From Flavobacterium sp. AED (GTDB lineage: Bacteria > Bacteroidota > Bacteroidia > Flavobacteriales > Flavobacteriaceae): a stretch of 64,000 nucleotides of DNA. Position 1 is the stretch's first letter. Every line of letters starts with the position of its first letter. Location of the stretch: positions 1 to 64,000 of the forward strand of contig NZ_JSYM01000005.1 in NCBI RefSeq assembly GCF_000812945.1. The letters are read 5' to 3'. Below, in pieces: positions 33,929-42,371 of this stretch. The notes under the pieces are model-generated. The model was not told the DNA's origin. It did no database searches and worked only from the letters and a program-made list of their open reading frames with translations. The translations under genes and the position numbers were made by a program.

Positions 33929-34951
33929 ATGAAAAAAATACTACTATCATTTATAATTATTGCTTCTATTTCTAATAGTTACAGTCAAACCTATAAATTA
34001 TCCAAAAAGATCAGCACTTCTGGCAATGACGGATGGGATTATCTCGCTGTTGATGATGTGGCGCAACATTTATTTGTTTCACACGGAAATATGGTCAATG
34101 TGATTGATTTAAAATCAGATAAAACATTAGCTACTATTCCAGATACAAAAGGAGTTCATGGAATTGCGGTTGCCAATGATCTCAATAAAGCATTTATCAG
34201 CAATGGAAAAGACAATTCTATTACAATTGTCAATTTGAAAACATTTGAATTACTTGAAAAAGTAAAAATTGCAGGAGTTAAACCAGATGCCATTTTATAC
34301 GATCAATTTTCTCGAAAAGTGTTTGTTTACAATGCAGAAAGTAATGATGCTACAGTTATTGACGCCAATACAAATAAAGTGGTAAAAACAATTCCATTGG
34401 GTGGAAAACCAGAGTTTTCAGTAACCAATACTAAAGGGTTAATTTATGTGAATATTGAAGATAAAAACGAAATAAAAACGATAAACGCTTCAACATTAAA
34501 AGTTACAAATACCTGGAGTATTGCTCCCGGAGATGAACCATCAGGATTAGCAATAGATTTAGTTACGAACCGTTTGTTTTCTGTTTGCAGTAATAATTTA
34601 ATGATCGTTGTTAATGCTACAAATGGAAAAATAATAAAGACTTTACCTATTGGTGATGGTTGTGACGGCGTTGCTTTTGATGCCAAAAAGAATCTTATTT
34701 TTAGTTCTAATGGCGAAGGAACGATTACCGTTGTAAAAGAGAGTAACGCAAATACTTTTTCAGTTCTTGAAACTGTAAAAACTCAAAAAGGAGCCAGAAC
34801 CATTGCATTGAATAAAACTACGAATCAATTGTATTTGTCTACAGCAGATTTTGGTGCAAAACCAGAACCAACAACAGAAAACCCGAAACCACGAGCAGGT
34901 ATTGCACCTAATTCTTTCGTTGTTTTAGTTGTTGAACCAATTTCAAAATAG
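33929..34951 (+). CDS. YncE-like beta-propeller protein, exported
   Basis: A 340-residue protein with signal peptide (about 1-20, ending SYSQ). Seven-bladed propeller repeats follow: WDYLAVDDVAQHLFVSHGN, GVHGIAVANDLNKAFISNG, KPDAILYDQFSRKVFVYN and further YVTN/LVIVP-type blades with the NTNKVVKTIPLGG pattern. Such propellers act as periplasmic binding or scaffold proteins; in E. coli YncE has DNA-binding reports and an iron link. Here it is the first gene of an RND efflux operon (28-bp gap to the TolC-like gene) under the regulator box, so a periplasmic role with the pump is inferred. Confidence 0.9.
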   Translation: MKKILLSFIIIASISNSYSQTYKLSKKISTSGNDGWDYLAVDDVAQHLFVSHGNMVNVIDLKSDKTLATIPDTKGVHGIAVANDLNKAFISNGKDNSITIVNLKTFELLEKVKIAGVKPDAILYDQFSRKVFVYNAESNDATVIDANTNKVVKTIPLGGKPEFSVTNTKGLIYVNIEDKNEIKTINASTLKVTNTWSIAPGDEPSGLAIDLVTNRLFSVCSNNLMIVVNATNGKIIKTLPIGDGCDGVAFDAKKNLIFSSNGEGTITVVKESNANTFSVLETVKTQKGARTIALNKTTNQLYLSTADFGAKPEPTTENPKPRAGIAPNSFVVLVVEPISK

Positions 34952-34979
34952 TTTCATTCTTTTTATCTAAATTTATCCA

Positions 34980-36215
34980 ATGAAATGGAAGCTTTTACTA
35001 CTAATTTTTATTTGTTTCAAATCTTTTTCGCAAGAGAAGGATTTGAATTACTTTATTACTAAAGCACAAAATAATTCTCCTTTAATTAAAGATTACAGCA
35101 ACCAAATAAAATCGGCTACACTGGATAGTTTATTAAATCGGGCAGTTTATAAACCACAAGTTGCCGGAAATCTTAATGCTAATTATGCACCTATAATAAA
35201 TGGTTTTGGCTATGATACCGCGTTGAGTAACGGGCAATCCGTTTCGGGTTTGGTAGGTGTTAATCAGAAGATAATTGGAAAAAACAGAATCAATTCGCAA
35301 TCAGATTCCTTTCAATTAATAAAAGAAGCTTTGGTTTTGAATCAAAAAATTACTTTAAAAGATTTAAATAAAACCATTGTTGCTCAATACATTTCGGCTT
35401 CGGCAAGTTCAGAACAAATTGGTTTCAACCAGAAAATTGCAACTCTTTTAAAACAAGAAACAAGCATCCTAAAAAAATTAACCCAAAATGCAGTTTACAA
35501 ACAAACGGATTATTTGATTTTTAGCGCAACTGTGAAGCAACAGGATTTAGTATTGTTACAATTAAAACAGCAATATCAAAATGATTTGGCTTTGTTGAAT
35601 TACCTTTCAGGTGAAACCGATACGACTTTTATTAATTTAAAAAAGCCTGAAATCACTCTGAAAAATATTCAACCTTCTAATAAAATAATTTTTTTGAAAC
35701 AATTTGAAGTGGACAGTCTAAAACTTCAGAATCAAAATAAATTCATTGATTACAGCTATAAACCTTCCTTGTCTTTATTAGGTGATGCAGGTTATAATTC
35801 CAGTTTTGCCTATCAGGCGTATAAAAATTTCGGATTTAGTGTGGGTTTAGGACTGTCAATTCCTATTTATGACGGAAACCAACGCACTTTGCAACATCAA
35901 AAAAATGATGCGGCATTAGCTACTAATTTGGCTTATAAAAACAATTTCAATAAACAATACAAACAACAAGTATTGATGTTGAATTTGAAACTGAAACAAG
36001 CAGCAGCTGTAGAAAATCAATTGCAATCGCAGCTTATTATCGCTGACGCATTAATTGAAGCCAATAAAAAATTATTGCTTACCGGAGATGCACAAATTAC
36101 CGAATATAGTATTGCTGTTGGCAATTTAATAGCCATCAAAAATGCCATTTCTCAAAATAATAGCAACAAACTCCAAATCATAAATGAAATTAATTATTGG
36201 AGTTTTAATGACTAA
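34980..36215 (+). CDS. TolC-family outer-membrane efflux protein
   Basis: A 411-residue protein with signal peptide (MKWKLLLLIFICFKSFSQ). It has the TolC/OEP alpha-barrel layout of two repeated long helical segments separated by beta-strand parts (LDSLLNRAVYKPQVAGNLNANYAPII; SYKPSLSLLGDAGYNSSFAYQ). YKNFGFSVGLGLSIPIYDGNQR is the typical OEP second-repeat motif. It forms the trimeric outer-membrane exit duct for the adjacent adaptor and RND pump. The gene runs into the adaptor gene with overlapping ends. Confidence 0.92.
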   Translation: MKWKLLLLIFICFKSFSQEKDLNYFITKAQNNSPLIKDYSNQIKSATLDSLLNRAVYKPQVAGNLNANYAPIINGFGYDTALSNGQSVSGLVGVNQKIIGKNRINSQSDSFQLIKEALVLNQKITLKDLNKTIVAQYISASASSEQIGFNQKIATLLKQETSILKKLTQNAVYKQTDYLIFSATVKQQDLVLLQLKQQYQNDLALLNYLSGETDTTFINLKKPEITLKNIQPSNKIIFLKQFEVDSLKLQNQNKFIDYSYKPSLSLLGDAGYNSSFAYQAYKNFGFSVGLGLSIPIYDGNQRTLQHQKNDAALATNLAYKNNFNKQYKQQVLMLNLKLKQAAAVENQLQSQLIIADALIEANKKLLLTGDAQITEYSIAVGNLIAIKNAISQNNSNKLQIINEINYWSFND

Positions 36216-37134
36216 TTCTATGAAGAAACCAATTCTATTTTTTATCCTGATAGCGCTTTTTTTTATTTCCTGTAAAAATAGCAACGAAGCCGAAAAAGTA
36301 ATTGACGCGAGTGTTCCTGTGACTTTAACGACTATTGATACCAGTTCAATTCAAAGTTATATTGACCTGAATGCTACAGCAACTTATTTGGTTAAAAATG
36401 TTATAAAAGCAAATGCTACTGGGTATTTGAATTCAGTTAATGTGGCTCCCAATGATTATGTTTCTAATGGGGCAGCATTATTTTCGATAAAAACTCGTGA
36501 GGCAAAAGTGTTAGGGAATACGATTAATAAAATTGACCCAAGTTTAAACTTTGGCGGAGCCATAAAAGTTAGAGCAAATACAAATGGTTTTGTAACTTCA
36601 GTAAATGTGCAACAAGGTGATTATGTTCAGGATGGGGATGCCTTAGTAACTATTAATGACGCCAATAGTTTTGCCATCGTTCTGAGTTTGCCTTATGAGT
36701 TCAAAAAATATGTTTCAATCAATGAAGAACTAACGGTAATTTTACCGGATAGTACTTTGATAAAAACGAAAGTTCAAAAATACATGCCTACCGTTGATGC
36801 TACTTCACAAACACAAAGTGTGATTCTAAAAGTCACTGGTAAACATGACATTCCAGAGAATTTAATTGTAAAAGTCAGAATTAATAAAAGTTCAAATTCA
36901 AAAACGATTTCACTACCAAAAGCAGCCGTTTTAAGTAATGAAACAGAAACGGATTTTTGGATTATGAAAATGGTTAATAACAATACTGCCATAAAAATCC
37001 CGATAAAAAAAGGAGTAGAAACGCAAGATAAAGTAGAAATTCTAGTGCCTGTTTTAACTCCTGAAGATAAAATTTTACTTTCAGGAAATTATGGTGTTGC
37101 CGATACAATTAAAGTGAAAGTGATAAAAAATTAA
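36208..37134 (+). CDS. RND efflux periplasmic adaptor lipoprotein (MFP)
   Basis: A membrane-fusion protein linking the RND pump to the TolC-like duct. From the ATG at 36220 the sequence MKKPILFFILIALFFISC is a clean lipoprotein signal with lipidated C18. The ATG at 36208 overlaps the tolC-like stop by 8 bp and also works; a longer frame from 36184 is less likely. The barrel-sandwich (biotinyl-lipoyl-like) halves are at VIKANATGYLNSVNVAPNDYVSNGAALFSI and IKVRANTNGFVTSVNVQQGDYVQDGDALVTI. There is no long hairpin insert between them, so it is a minimal adaptor. Beta-barrel and proximal domains follow. Confidence 0.9.
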   Translation: MTNSMKKPILFFILIALFFISCKNSNEAEKVIDASVPVTLTTIDTSSIQSYIDLNATATYLVKNVIKANATGYLNSVNVAPNDYVSNGAALFSIKTREAKVLGNTINKIDPSLNFGGAIKVRANTNGFVTSVNVQQGDYVQDGDALVTINDANSFAIVLSLPYEFKKYVSINEELTVILPDSTLIKTKVQKYMPTVDATSQTQSVILKVTGKHDIPENLIVKVRINKSSNSKTISLPKAAVLSNETETDFWIMKMVNNNTAIKIPIKKGVETQDKVEILVPVLTPEDKILLSGNYGVADTIKVKVIKN

Positions 37135-37140
37135 AATCGT

Positions 37141-37200
37141 TTGCCACAGATTTAAAAGATTGTCATAGATTCTTGAAATCCTTAAAATCTTTGGCTAAAA
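37141..37200 (+). repeat. Intergenic repeat-like segment before the RND gene
   Basis: The 75-bp adaptor-RND gap contains gccacagatttaaaagatt and a gattcttgaaatccttaaa segment. Wording of this type (ccacagatt...aaagatt...gatt) is frequent between Flavobacterium genes from recollection and is not verified here. It can form only weak structure and does not appear to separate the operon. Confidence 0.35.
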
Positions 37201-37209
37201 AAATAAAAT

Positions 37210-40200
37210 ATGAACAACTTTTTTGTAAAACACAAGAACGGTTTAAGCGCTATTATCTTCCTGATTATTCTGGGAGGCTTTTTCGCGTATTCTAAAATGC
37301 AAACTAGTTTATTTCCGGAGATTACTTTCCCAAAAATAAAAATCATCGCTGATGCAGGACAACAACCCATCGATAAAATGATGATTACGGTTACAAAACC
37401 GTTGGAAAATGCCATTAAAAAAGTACAGGATTTAAAAACGGTCAGAAGTACAACGAGTAGAGGAAGTTGCGAGATTTCGGCATTCATGGATTGGAAATCG
37501 GATATCGATTTGAGCAAAACCAGAATAGAAGAGCAAATAAATCAGATAAAAAATAATCTTCCGCCTGATACCCAAATTTCAGTCGAAAAAATGAATCCTT
37601 CCATTCTTCCGGTAATTGGTTATGCAATAGAAGGAAAAGGAATCTCGGCTATTGAACTTAAAAAAATAGCCAATTATACCATAAAACCTTTCCTTTCTCA
37701 AATTGATGGTGTTTCCGAGATTAGGATTATTGGCGGAAAAGAAAAAGAATATTGGTTGTCACTTGATTTCACTAAAATGACAGCATTGGGAATTACGCCA
37801 GATGCTATCACACAAGTTTTAAGTCAAACTAATTTTATTAAATCCAATGGGTATTTATCGGATTACCGCTATTTGTATCTTACGATTACAGATGCTCAGG
37901 TTGATAAAAAGGACGAACTGGAAAATTTAGTTATTCGCAATAACGGAAAAGGAATTGTAACCTTAAAAGATATTGCTGCTGTTGAAATTCGGGAAGCTAA
38001 AGAATACATAAAAGTAAATGCGAATGGTAAAGAGAGTATTCTTATTGCCGTTCTCAAGCAACCCAATTCAAATTTGATTGCACTATCAGAGGCGATGCAT
38101 GATAAACTGGAATCATTAAAAAAAATCCTTCCGAAAAACATAAAAATAACTCCATTTTATGAGCAGGCCAGTTTTGTAAATGATGCTGTAAAAAGTGTAA
38201 CGGATAGTTTGTTAATAGGACTTTTATTAGCCATAATTGTAGCTGTTTTGTTTTTGAAATCGGTAAAAGCCAGCGCCACTATTTTGATTATTATTCCCGT
38301 TACTTTAGGGTTAACATTGATAGTTTTGTACTTAACCGGACAAACGTTTAATATTATGACTTTAGGTGCTATTGCGGCGGCTTTAGGATTAATAATTGAT
38401 GATGCGATTGTAGTTGTAGAACAAATTCATAGAACTCACGAAGAGCATCCTGATGAGCCTACTGTTTCGCTTTTGCAAAAAGCGATTCACTATTTATTCC
38501 CGGCAATGGTGGGTTCATCCATAAGTACGATTGTTATTTTTATTCCTTTTGTATTAATGAGCGGTGTTGCTGGTTCGTATTTTAAAGTGTTAACGGATAC
38601 TATGATAATTACTTTGGTCTGTTCCTTTTTTGTGACTTGGCTGTTACTTCCGGTAGTTTATTTATTGCTTTCCAAAAAAGAAAATAATTCGGAAACGAAA
38701 AAAGAAATTGAAATCCATGATGTAAAAACGCAGACTTGGGTAGCTTATTTTATTGGAAAACCGATAATTAGTATTTCATTTTGTATTGTATTGGTGCTTT
38801 CTATTTTTATTATTTTACCCAATTTAGAAACCGGTTTTTTACCAGAAATGGATGAAGGTAGCATCATTTTGGATTATGAAAGTCCACCAGGAACTTCACT
38901 AGGAGAAACCGACAGAATGCTCAAAGAAGTAGAGAAAATAATTATAAAAATACCTGAAGTAGAAGCATACAGTCGCCGAACTGGAACGCAAATGGGATTT
39001 TTTATAACAGAGCCCAATCGTGGAGATTATTTGATTCAATTAAAAAAAGACCGAAGTAAAACAAGCAATGATATTATTGATGAAATCAGACAAAAAGTAG
39101 AAGCGACTCAGCCCGCTTTGCGTATTGATTTTGGTCAGGTAATAGGGGATATGTTAGGTGATTTAATGAGTTCTGTTTCGCCAATTGAAGTGAAAATATT
39201 TGGGGATAATCAAGCAGAATTACAAAAAATAGCCAAAAAAGTAAACGCAATAGTCGAAAAAGTAAAAGGTACTGCTGATGTATTTGATGGTATTGTTTTG
39301 GCTGGGCCATCTATAAATATTGTGCCCAATTATAGTCGGTTAGCACAATATGGTATCACTCCAGCCGACTTGCAATTTCAGTTGCAAACTGCGCTTGAAG
39401 GGAATGTTATTGGAAATTTATTAGAGAATGAACGTATAATTCCCATTCGATTAATCTATAAAAATTCAGAAAAAAGAAGTTTAGAAGACATTAAAAAATT
39501 GCAACTGTTTTTACCTAATGGTCAATCGATTCCTATTTCCAGTTTAGTTGCTATTTCAGCTCAAAAAGGAGTGGCTGAAATAGAACGTGAAAATCTTCAA
39601 ATGATAAGTGTTGTAACTGGAAGACTGGATAATAGAGATTTAGGAAGTGTGATGAAGGACATTCAAACACAAGTTACAAGCAATATCCATTTGCCAAGTG
39701 GGTATTATATAGAATATGCAGGTGCTTATAAAGAGCAACAGCAATCTTTCAAGGAGTTATTAATGATATTAATCGCTTCTTCCTTATTGGTTTTTGGTGT
39801 TATTTTATTTCTATTTAGAGATTTTAGAATAGCATTGGTAATTCTTTTAATTTCGGTACTGGGAATTGCAGGAAGCTATCTCTTACTTTTTATAACTGGA
39901 ACACCATTAAATGTAGGGAGTTACACAGGAATTATTATGATTGTTGGGATAATAAGTGAGAATGCTATTTTTACTTTTCTGCAATTTAGAGAAACTTTTA
40001 AATTAACCCGAAACGTAAATGAATCCATAATTTATTCAATTTCTACGCGATTGCGCCCTAAATTGATGACAGCACTTGGAGCAATTATAGCTTTGTTTCC
40101 CCTTGCAATAGGAATTGGAACGGGGTCAGAATTGCATCAACCGCTTGCCATAGCCGTGATTGGTGGATTTATAATTGCGATGCCTTTACTTTTGATTGTA

Positions 40201-40260
40201 TTACCCACTTTATTGTGCTTAGTTTACAAGAATGAAAAACATTTTACTCACTTTAATTGA
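37210..40260 (+). CDS. RND-family efflux permease (HAE1-like)
   Basis: A 1016-residue inner-membrane RND pump with two homologous halves of six spans. The first span follows FFVKHKNGLSAIIFLIILGGFF. The periplasmic porter segments and the TM4 proton-relay pair D397-D398 (GLIIDDAIVVVEQ) match HAE1 drug exporters rather than CzcA/CusA metal exporters, which carry a different DGAVV-type motif. Later landmarks are PEMDEGSIILDYESPPGTS and the second-half TM region GSYTGIIMIVGIISENAIFTF. It works with the adjacent adaptor and TolC-like protein. Substrate unknown. Confidence 0.93.
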   Translation: MNNFFVKHKNGLSAIIFLIILGGFFAYSKMQTSLFPEITFPKIKIIADAGQQPIDKMMITVTKPLENAIKKVQDLKTVRSTTSRGSCEISAFMDWKSDIDLSKTRIEEQINQIKNNLPPDTQISVEKMNPSILPVIGYAIEGKGISAIELKKIANYTIKPFLSQIDGVSEIRIIGGKEKEYWLSLDFTKMTALGITPDAITQVLSQTNFIKSNGYLSDYRYLYLTITDAQVDKKDELENLVIRNNGKGIVTLKDIAAVEIREAKEYIKVNANGKESILIAVLKQPNSNLIALSEAMHDKLESLKKILPKNIKITPFYEQASFVNDAVKSVTDSLLIGLLLAIIVAVLFLKSVKASATILIIIPVTLGLTLIVLYLTGQTFNIMTLGAIAAALGLIIDDAIVVVEQIHRTHEEHPDEPTVSLLQKAIHYLFPAMVGSSISTIVIFIPFVLMSGVAGSYFKVLTDTMIITLVCSFFVTWLLLPVVYLLLSKKENNSETKKEIEIHDVKTQTWVAYFIGKPIISISFCIVLVLSIFIILPNLETGFLPEMDEGSIILDYESPPGTSLGETDRMLKEVEKIIIKIPEVEAYSRRTGTQMGFFITEPNRGDYLIQLKKDRSKTSNDIIDEIRQKVEATQPALRIDFGQVIGDMLGDLMSSVSPIEVKIFGDNQAELQKIAKKVNAIVEKVKGTADVFDGIVLAGPSINIVPNYSRLAQYGITPADLQFQLQTALEGNVIGNLLENERIIPIRLIYKNSEKRSLEDIKKLQLFLPNGQSIPISSLVAISAQKGVAEIERENLQMISVVTGRLDNRDLGSVMKDIQTQVTSNIHLPSGYYIEYAGAYKEQQQSFKELLMILIASSLLVFGVILFLFRDFRIALVILLISVLGIAGSYLLLFITGTPLNVGSYTGIIMIVGIISENAIFTFLQFRETFKLTRNVNESIIYSISTRLRPKLMTALGAIIALFPLAIGIGTGSELHQPLAIAVIGGFIIAMPLLLIVLPTLLCLVYKNEKHFTHFN

Positions 40261-40324
40261 TTCAATTTTTTATTTAGATTCTTCATTTTTAAATGAATAC
40301 AAATTATATTTCAAATAAAATGTA

Positions 40325-40332
40325 TAACTTTG
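40325..40332 (+). promoter_or_regulatory. Predicted -7 element of the metal-binding-protein gene
   Basis: TAACTTTG matches TAnnTTTG exactly. It lies 134 bp before the ATG, so the leader would be about 128 nt, long enough for a regulatory structure; none is evident. Confidence 0.4.
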
Positions 40333-40466
40333 GTAGAGAGAATGGTATGGAATAATAAGCTTTTATTTTGAGTAGGGTATTACGAGTTTAAGATCAATTT
40401 TTTTATTATATAAGTTGGATTAGAATGAAACTAAAAAACATTTAATTAATTTAAAACGCTGACAAA

Positions 40467-40916
40467 ATGAAAAATTTATTATTACTACTATTGGCTGTTG
40501 CATTTAGTACTGTTGGATTTGCCCAAGATACTGTAAGTAAAAAAGGGGATATGCATGAAATGATGGATGGTAAAATGATGGATGGAAAAATGCATGATGA
40601 AATGCATTCCAGAATGCATGAAAAAATGTATACTTGTCCCATGCACTCCGATGTTATGCAAGATCACCCTGGGAAATGCCCTAAGTGTGGAATGGATTTA
40701 GTTGAATCTAAAAATATGACTAAAGGGTACTGCCCAATGTGCAAAGAAAAAACCATGATGAAAGATGGTAAATGCACAAAATGTGGAAAACAAATTACAA
40801 AATATGGAGAGAAAGGGCAATCTAAAAAAATATACATTTGTTCCACTTGTCATGCTAAAAGTAAAACATCTGGTAAATGCCCAAAATGTGGCGCTAAAAT
40901 GGAAGAAATGAAATAA
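40467..40916 (+). CDS. Exported heavy-metal-binding-domain protein, Met/His-rich
   Basis: A 149-residue exported protein. The signal peptide (about 1-19, ending VGFAQ) precedes a Met/His/Asp-rich stretch at residues 29-54 typical of Cu/Ag/Zn chelators. Three Cys-pair modules follow. The first, YTCPMHSDVMQDHPGKCPKCGMDL (residues 56-77), is the heavy-metal-binding domain also found in CusB-type proteins and CopA-type ATPases. The second and third (C89/C92 with C103/C106, and C125/C128 with C138/C141) are zinc-ribbon-like CxxC pairs. It may buffer copper or zinc in the periplasm. It lies after an RND operon and before an Nramp-like transporter, but has its own promoter and terminator. Confidence 0.88.
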   Translation: MKNLLLLLLAVAFSTVGFAQDTVSKKGDMHEMMDGKMMDGKMHDEMHSRMHEKMYTCPMHSDVMQDHPGKCPKCGMDLVESKNMTKGYCPMCKEKTMMKDGKCTKCGKQITKYGEKGQSKKIYICSTCHAKSKTSGKCPKCGAKMEEMK

Positions 40917-40938
40917 ATACAGACGATTCAATTCCTAT

Positions 40939-40973
40939 AAACTCTGATGAAGCAATACTGCTTTTCAGAGTTT
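40939..40973 (+). terminator. Terminator of the metal-binding-protein gene
   Basis: aaactctga (40939-40947) pairs with tcagagttt (40965-40973), with an inner agca/tgct pairing and a run of T after the stem. It also faces the converging Nramp-like gene. Confidence 0.82.
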
Positions 40974-40984
40974 TTTTGTTTGAA

Positions 40985-42253
40985 TTATCCAAATACTTGT
41001 AAGTAAATTAAAGCGACAGCTGCAACTGTCATAATAACGAATGCTAAAATTCCAAGAATATTAGCTGTTTTGCTATTTGTGAATTCTCCCATTACTTTTT
41101 TGTTATTTGAAATATGAAGAATAATAGCAATTAATACGGGTGCTGTCAAACCATAAAGAATGGCAGTATAAATTAGGGCTTTAATTGGCGAAATACCAAC
41201 GTAATTCAAAGATAAACCCAATATAAGGGATATTGCAATTACAATGTAAAATGCTTTGGCTTCATGAAACTTTTTATCTAACCCTTGTTCCCAACCAAAA
41301 GTTTCGGTGATAATATAAGAAAGGGAACCACTTAAGACGGGAATAGCCAAAAGACCAGTTCCAATAACTCCAATTGTAAAAAGGAGGTAGGCTGAATTGC
41401 CTGCTAATGGTTTCAAGGCTAACGCTGCTTGTTCCACTGTGTCAATTTGATGGATGCCACTTTTAAATAAAACGGTACCGGTGGTCAGAATAATAAAAAA
41501 CATAACTAAGCCTGAAAAAGACATACCAAAATCAACATCTTCCTTCATATCATTAATTATTTTTTTATTGACCATCAAATGATTTTTCTTGTGTTTCATT
41601 TCTTCCACTTCCATGGATGCCTGCCAAAAGAATAGATAAGGCGAAATAGTGGTTCCAAGGATACCAACAAGAATTCCAATGTATTCTTTGTTGAATTGTA
41701 TAGTAGGAATAAAAGTTGCCTTTAGTATTTCGGTAAGATCCTGTTTGTATAAAAAGGGAACTATTAAATATACCAAAAGAACAATACATAGGTATTTAAG
41801 CGTTGCGGCAATTTTTTGATAAGGCAAATAGACAATCAGTATTAGCAGAATAATAGTAAAAACTACACTAAAAAAAGTGGCATCAATAGCGGGAAATAAT
41901 AAATTACCCACAGCTCCCATTCCTGCAATATCGGCACCAATATTCATAACAATAGCAGGAAAACTAAATAATAACATTAGATACAAAACAGGTCTTGGAT
42001 AATTTTTTTTAAGTGTTCCTGTTAAGCCTTGTGAAGTAACTAAACCAATCCTGGCACACATTTGTTGAATAGAGGCCATAAGCGGGAATGCAATAAGTGC
42101 AGTCCATAATGTTGAAAGTCCAAATGCAGCTCCTGCTTGGGAATAAGTGGCAATACCGGATGGATCATCATCACTGGCACCAGTTATTAATCCGGGACCG
42201 AGGAGTTTCCAAAAACGCACAAACTTAGTTGATAATTTTTTTCGGGCATTCAT
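40985..42253 (-). CDS. Nramp-superfamily transporter with non-canonical metal site
   Basis: A 422-residue membrane protein with about eleven spans. The Nramp start is clear: LGPGLITGASDDDPSGIATYSQAGA. The first-span metal motif is D30-P-S-G in place of the canonical DPGN, so the Asn ligand is missing. The sixth-span segment reads LGTTISPYLFFWQAS in place of the MPH motif, so the Met and His ligands are missing too. This is the divergent Nramp-related branch, whose characterised members transport Mg2+/Mn2+; applying that here is inference. Manganese or iron import cannot be assumed from the family name. Confidence 0.87.
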   Translation of the reverse strand: MNARKKLSTKFVRFWKLLGPGLITGASDDDPSGIATYSQAGAAFGLSTLWTALIAFPLMASIQQMCARIGLVTSQGLTGTLKKNYPRPVLYLMLLFSFPAIVMNIGADIAGMGAVGNLLFPAIDATFFSVVFTIILLILIVYLPYQKIAATLKYLCIVLLVYLIVPFLYKQDLTEILKATFIPTIQFNKEYIGILVGILGTTISPYLFFWQASMEVEEMKHKKNHLMVNKKIINDMKEDVDFGMSFSGLVMFFIILTTGTVLFKSGIHQIDTVEQAALALKPLAGNSAYLLFTIGVIGTGLLAIPVLSGSLSYIITETFGWEQGLDKKFHEAKAFYIVIAISLILGLSLNYVGISPIKALIYTAILYGLTAPVLIAIILHISNNKKVMGEFTNSKTANILGILAFVIMTVAAVALIYLQVFG

Positions 42254-42371
42254 TTTCTAACCGCTTTTGAGTTATTTAACTACTTGTTTTAATGTATAGT
42301 AAAAGTACAACCATGCAATTTAATTTCAATAAAAAGTTGTTTCAATATTTTTAAAATCAATTCTGTCAGAG

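Noticed and set aside
37210..40260. RND pump as a CzcA/CusA-type metal exporter, suggested by nearby metal genes
   Set aside because: The fourth-span motif is the D-D pair of drug-type HAE1 pumps, not the metal-exporter motif; the metal-binding gene has its own promoter.
40417..40435. Possible fourth copy of the two-component box before the metal-binding-protein gene (ggattagaatgaaac)
   Set aside because: Only about 10 of 15 positions match, the second half site is missing and there is no -7 element at the 6-bp spacing.
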